DNA of 8,022 nt from Firmicutes bacterium UBA2598 (lineage in GTDB: Bacteria > Bacillota > PH28-bin88): positions 1 through 8,022 of the forward strand of contig DDKM01000078.1 in assembly GCA_002339345.1 (NCBI GenBank), given 5' to 3'. Positions 5,957 to 8,022 of this stretch are shown one piece after another. Made by a program: the position numbers and the translations under genes. The notes under the pieces were generated by a model. It ran no database searches, was not told where the DNA came from, and saw only the letters and a list, made by a program, of their open reading frames with translations. How positions within the stretch are numbered: position 1 is the first letter of the stretch; every line of letters begins with the position of its first letter.

Positions 5957-7867
5957 CTAGCGCCATCCCAGTTTTTTGAGTTTCCGCCACAGCGTTGTGC
6001 GGTGGATACCCAAGATCCCCGCCGCACGGGCATAGTTATGATCTGTTTCAATGAGTGCCTGGCGGATAGTCTCCGCCTCCAAGATGGAAAGGCTCGCCGC
6101 CGGGAAACCCGGCTGCCGTTGGTTTGTTTCCTCCAGAACCCGTTGGCTTATTTGCTCCTCGTCCGCAAATACCGCCCGAAGGTCGTCCAGGGTAATCACC
6201 GCAGAACGGGTTAATACCACCAGTCGTTCAACATAGTTTTCCAGTTCCCTGATATTGCCCGGCCAGTTATAGGATACAAGAGCTTCCATGGCCCTGGCGG
6301 AAATCTCATATACATTCTTATTTGCCTTCCGGCTGTACTTCTCCAGGAAATGCCTGACCAGCAGCGGGATATCCTCCTTCCTGTCCCGCAGGGAGGGAAG
6401 ATGTAATTTGAGTACATTCAACCGGTAATACAAGTCCTCCCGGAACTCACCCCGCTCCACCATCCGCTGCAAGTTCTTATTTGTAGCGGCAATGATCCGC
6501 ACCTCCACAGGGATTACCCGGTCGTCCCCCAGCCGCATGACTTCCTTCTCCTCCAACACCCGCAACAGACGGGCCTGCAGCCGGGGAGACATGTCACCCA
6601 CCTCGTCCAGGAAGATAGTCCCACCGTGGGCCAGCTCGAACAACCCGGCCTTTCCTTCCCTACGGGCACCGGTAAACGCTCCCGGCACATACCCAAACAA
6701 CTCGCTTTCCAATAGATTCTCCGGTAATGCGGAGCAGTTGATGGCTACAAAGGGCCCGCTGGCGCGGTTGCTGGCATTGTGGATACTCTGGGCAAATACC
6801 TCTTTACCCACTCCAGTCTCCCCCAGGATCAAAACGGTGGAATCCACCCTGGCAAACTCCCCGGCTGTGTGGATGGCTGCCTGAACAGCCGGCGACCCGC
6901 CGATAATATCGGCAAAGCCATACCTGGCTACATAGCCCCTGAGGTGCAGCTTTTTCCTGATATCCTGTTCCATTTTCTGCAGTTTACTGACTTCCTGAAA
7001 GGTAAGGACAACCCCGAGGGTTTTTCCTTCCACCACCAGAGGGATCTTGTTCACCACAATCTGTCGTTGTCGAACTTTCATTAAGAGTCCAGTTTCTTCC
7101 CTCACAAGGTATGGCGAATTCTCCAGGCGAAAGTCCGGCAACACTACCTGGATCTTCCGCCCCAAAACGTCACCAGCCGCGATACCCAGCACCTTTTCCG
7201 CCGCCGGATTAAAGATGGTAAGATTCCCCTGACCATCCACCGCTAAAATACCGTCATGGGCATAGTTCAGCATAGCCTTAAGCTGAACAGCTTTTTCCTG
7301 CTCCTGGCGTCTTACCGCCGCCACCCTCCCGGCCTCCCCAATGGCCTGCCAAAAGGCCTCCTTACCGGAGCTGATCAGTACAGCAGGAATACCTTCCGCC
7401 TGGGCAAACTTAACAGCGGCAGCCCCTCCGATCACCACCTGACAGCCGCTGCTTACTGCCCGATGCACCACCGATCGGATGTCTGCTGCCATAGATAAAA
7501 TGTGTTCCTGCACGGCAATGCCAAGAAGTCTGCCTATCCCGGCAGCATCGTAGACCATGTCCTCAAAGACCACCAGAGCCGCCCGCTCCCCCACCTGGCG
7601 AGCCTCCGCCAGCGCCCTGACCACGTCATACCCGGTGAGCCGGATCTCAACCACCGCTACACCTAGCCGTGCCTCGGCAATCCTTCTAGCCGTTTCCCCC
7701 CGGCTAATGATGACCTGACAGCCCCGAGCAGATAACTCCCTGGCGATGGCCACCCCGTCATCCAGCAGGCCCGTCCTGATTTCGATGTCTGTATTGAGTT
7801 CCCCGGCTGCCCGGCGCCCCAGGTCGGCCAGTTCCTCATTTGGGGCAATCAGCCCTATCTCTGCCAT
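5957..7867 (-). CDS. Sigma-54-dependent transcriptional activator, PrpR_N-like sensor + PAS + AAA+ + Fis HTH
   Basis: A 636-residue bacterial enhancer-binding protein that should activate the downstream operon when it binds a signal. Residues 1 to about 185 look like the PrpR N-terminal sensor fold (GLIAPNEELADLGRR, VIISRGETARRI, VVIGGAAAVKFAQAEGIPAVLI), which in PrpR responds to 2-methylcitrate. A PAS domain follows at about 198-295 (YAHDGILAVDGQGNLTIFN). The AAA+ core is complete: Walker A GETGVGKE (349-356), the sigma-54 contact loop GAFTGA (396-401), Walker B TIFLDEVGD (417-425), arginine-finger region FREDLYYRLN (475-484) and WPGNIREL (535-542). The C-terminus carries a Fis-type HTH, NYARAAGILGIHRTTLWRKL (611-630). 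There is no receiver domain, so control is by ligand rather than a kinase. ATG 7867 has GGAGGG six bases upstream. No terminator separates it from the operon, so some read-through is possible. The ligand is unknown; a hydroxyacid or tricarboxylate used by the operon is the natural guess. Confidence 0.93.
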   Translation of the reverse strand: MAEIGLIAPNEELADLGRRAAGELNTDIEIRTGLLDDGVAIARELSARGCQVIISRGETARRIAEARLGVAVVEIRLTGYDVVRALAEARQVGERAALVVFEDMVYDAAGIGRLLGIAVQEHILSMAADIRSVVHRAVSSGCQVVIGGAAAVKFAQAEGIPAVLISSGKEAFWQAIGEAGRVAAVRRQEQEKAVQLKAMLNYAHDGILAVDGQGNLTIFNPAAEKVLGIAAGDVLGRKIQVVLPDFRLENSPYLVREETGLLMKVRQRQIVVNKIPLVVEGKTLGVVLTFQEVSKLQKMEQDIRKKLHLRGYVARYGFADIIGGSPAVQAAIHTAGEFARVDSTVLILGETGVGKEVFAQSIHNASNRASGPFVAINCSALPENLLESELFGYVPGAFTGARREGKAGLFELAHGGTIFLDEVGDMSPRLQARLLRVLEEKEVMRLGDDRVIPVEVRIIAATNKNLQRMVERGEFREDLYYRLNVLKLHLPSLRDRKEDIPLLVRHFLEKYSRKANKNVYEISARAMEALVSYNWPGNIRELENYVERLVVLTRSAVITLDDLRAVFADEEQISQRVLEETNQRQPGFPAASLSILEAETIRQALIETDHNYARAAGILGIHRTTLWRKLKKLGWR

Positions 7868-7879
7868 AATAAACCCTCC

Positions 7880-7896
7880 ACGAAATCACATTTCGT
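7880..7896. promoter_or_regulatory. Perfect palindromic operator before the activator gene
   Basis: ACGAAAT-CAC-ATTTCGT is a perfect 7-bp inverted repeat with a 3-base centre. On the minus strand it lies between the proposed promoter (7923-7950) and the ribosome binding site GGAGGG of the activator gene, ending four bases from the latter. A repressor bound here, or an RNA hairpin covering the translation start, would restrict activator synthesis. Its sequence differs from the three enhancer sites, so another regulator may be involved. Confidence 0.5.
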
Positions 7897-7922
7897 AACA
7901 GGTAAGGGAAACCTTCAACATC

Positions 7923-7950
7923 ACTATACTGGAATTCCTCCGGCAGTAAA
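7923..7950 (-). promoter_or_regulatory. Probable sigma-A promoter of the activator gene
   Basis: On the minus strand TTTACT (7950-7945), a 16-base spacer and TATAGT (7928-7923) form a reasonable -35/-10 pair. The start point would be near 7916, about 50 bases before the ATG and just upstream of the palindrome at 7880-7896. The -10 is one mismatch from TATAAT; the -35 has two mismatches. Confidence 0.45.
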
Positions 7951-8022
7951 AGAGGTCCCGTATTAAGTCCCAGTTTGCAAAACCTGCTGAAAATCGAAGC
8001 ACTACTCCCGGGCGCTTTTTTT

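Noticed and set aside
7951..8022. End of window: T run at 8015-8022 on the plus strand after a GC-rich CCCGGG; minus strand has GGGAGTAGTGCTTC, reminiscent of a T-box leader start
   Set aside because: No convincing stem precedes the T run (only about 4 bp, AAGC/GCTT), and no plus-strand gene needs a terminator here. The T-box signature elements (AG bulge, GGGTGGNACCGCG antiterminator) are absent before the activator gene.

Overview
The window is a chromosomal stretch from a Gram-positive, probably anaerobic, moderately GC-rich Firmicute. Strong AGGAGG-type ribosome binding sites, TTG starts, an NtrC-type sigma-54 activator and a LarA-family nickel enzyme suggest the Desulfotomaculum/Pelotomaculum part of the Clostridia. 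That placement is inference; there is no rRNA or other lineage marker.

Layout. Positions 1-605 hold decayed material: a minus-strand fragment that resembles the C-terminal part of an SIS-domain (RpiR-like) regulator, and a plus-strand 39-codon stump of a cyclophilin-type peptidyl-prolyl isomerase with a perfect ribosome binding site. Next is an intact typA/bipA GTPase gene (606-2387, plus) with its own terminator. Between typA and the next gene lies a minus-strand scar of a PAS-domain histidine kinase: the end of one PAS unit and the start of the next, joined directly to the N-box of the kinase ATPase domain.

The rest, all on the minus strand, reads as one regulated unit in transcription order: a 636-residue sigma-54-dependent activator (PrpR_N-like sensor, PAS, AAA+ with GAFTGA, Fis-type HTH), a 177-bp control region, an aconitase-family large subunit (LeuC type), its small subunit (LeuD type, 17-bp overlap), and a LarA-type nickel-pincer 2-hydroxyacid racemase. 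The control region contains three 15-bp copies of an imperfect palindrome, consensus G(C/T)TGCA-N3-TGCAAC. Downstream of them is a GG-N10-GC sigma-54 promoter (CGGTATAGATTTTGCT), and then a strong Shine-Dalgarno in front of a TTG start.

Taken together, the most interesting content is a self-contained, ligand-sensing, sigma-54-driven hydroxyacid module. The activator probably senses a small organic acid, a racemase interconverts the enantiomers of a 2-hydroxyacid, and an iron-sulfur hydro-lyase dehydrates or isomerises a malate-type hydroxyacid. The absence of leuA/leuB and the regulatory layout argue for a catabolic or fermentative role rather than ordinary leucine synthesis, but the substrate cannot be read from sequence.
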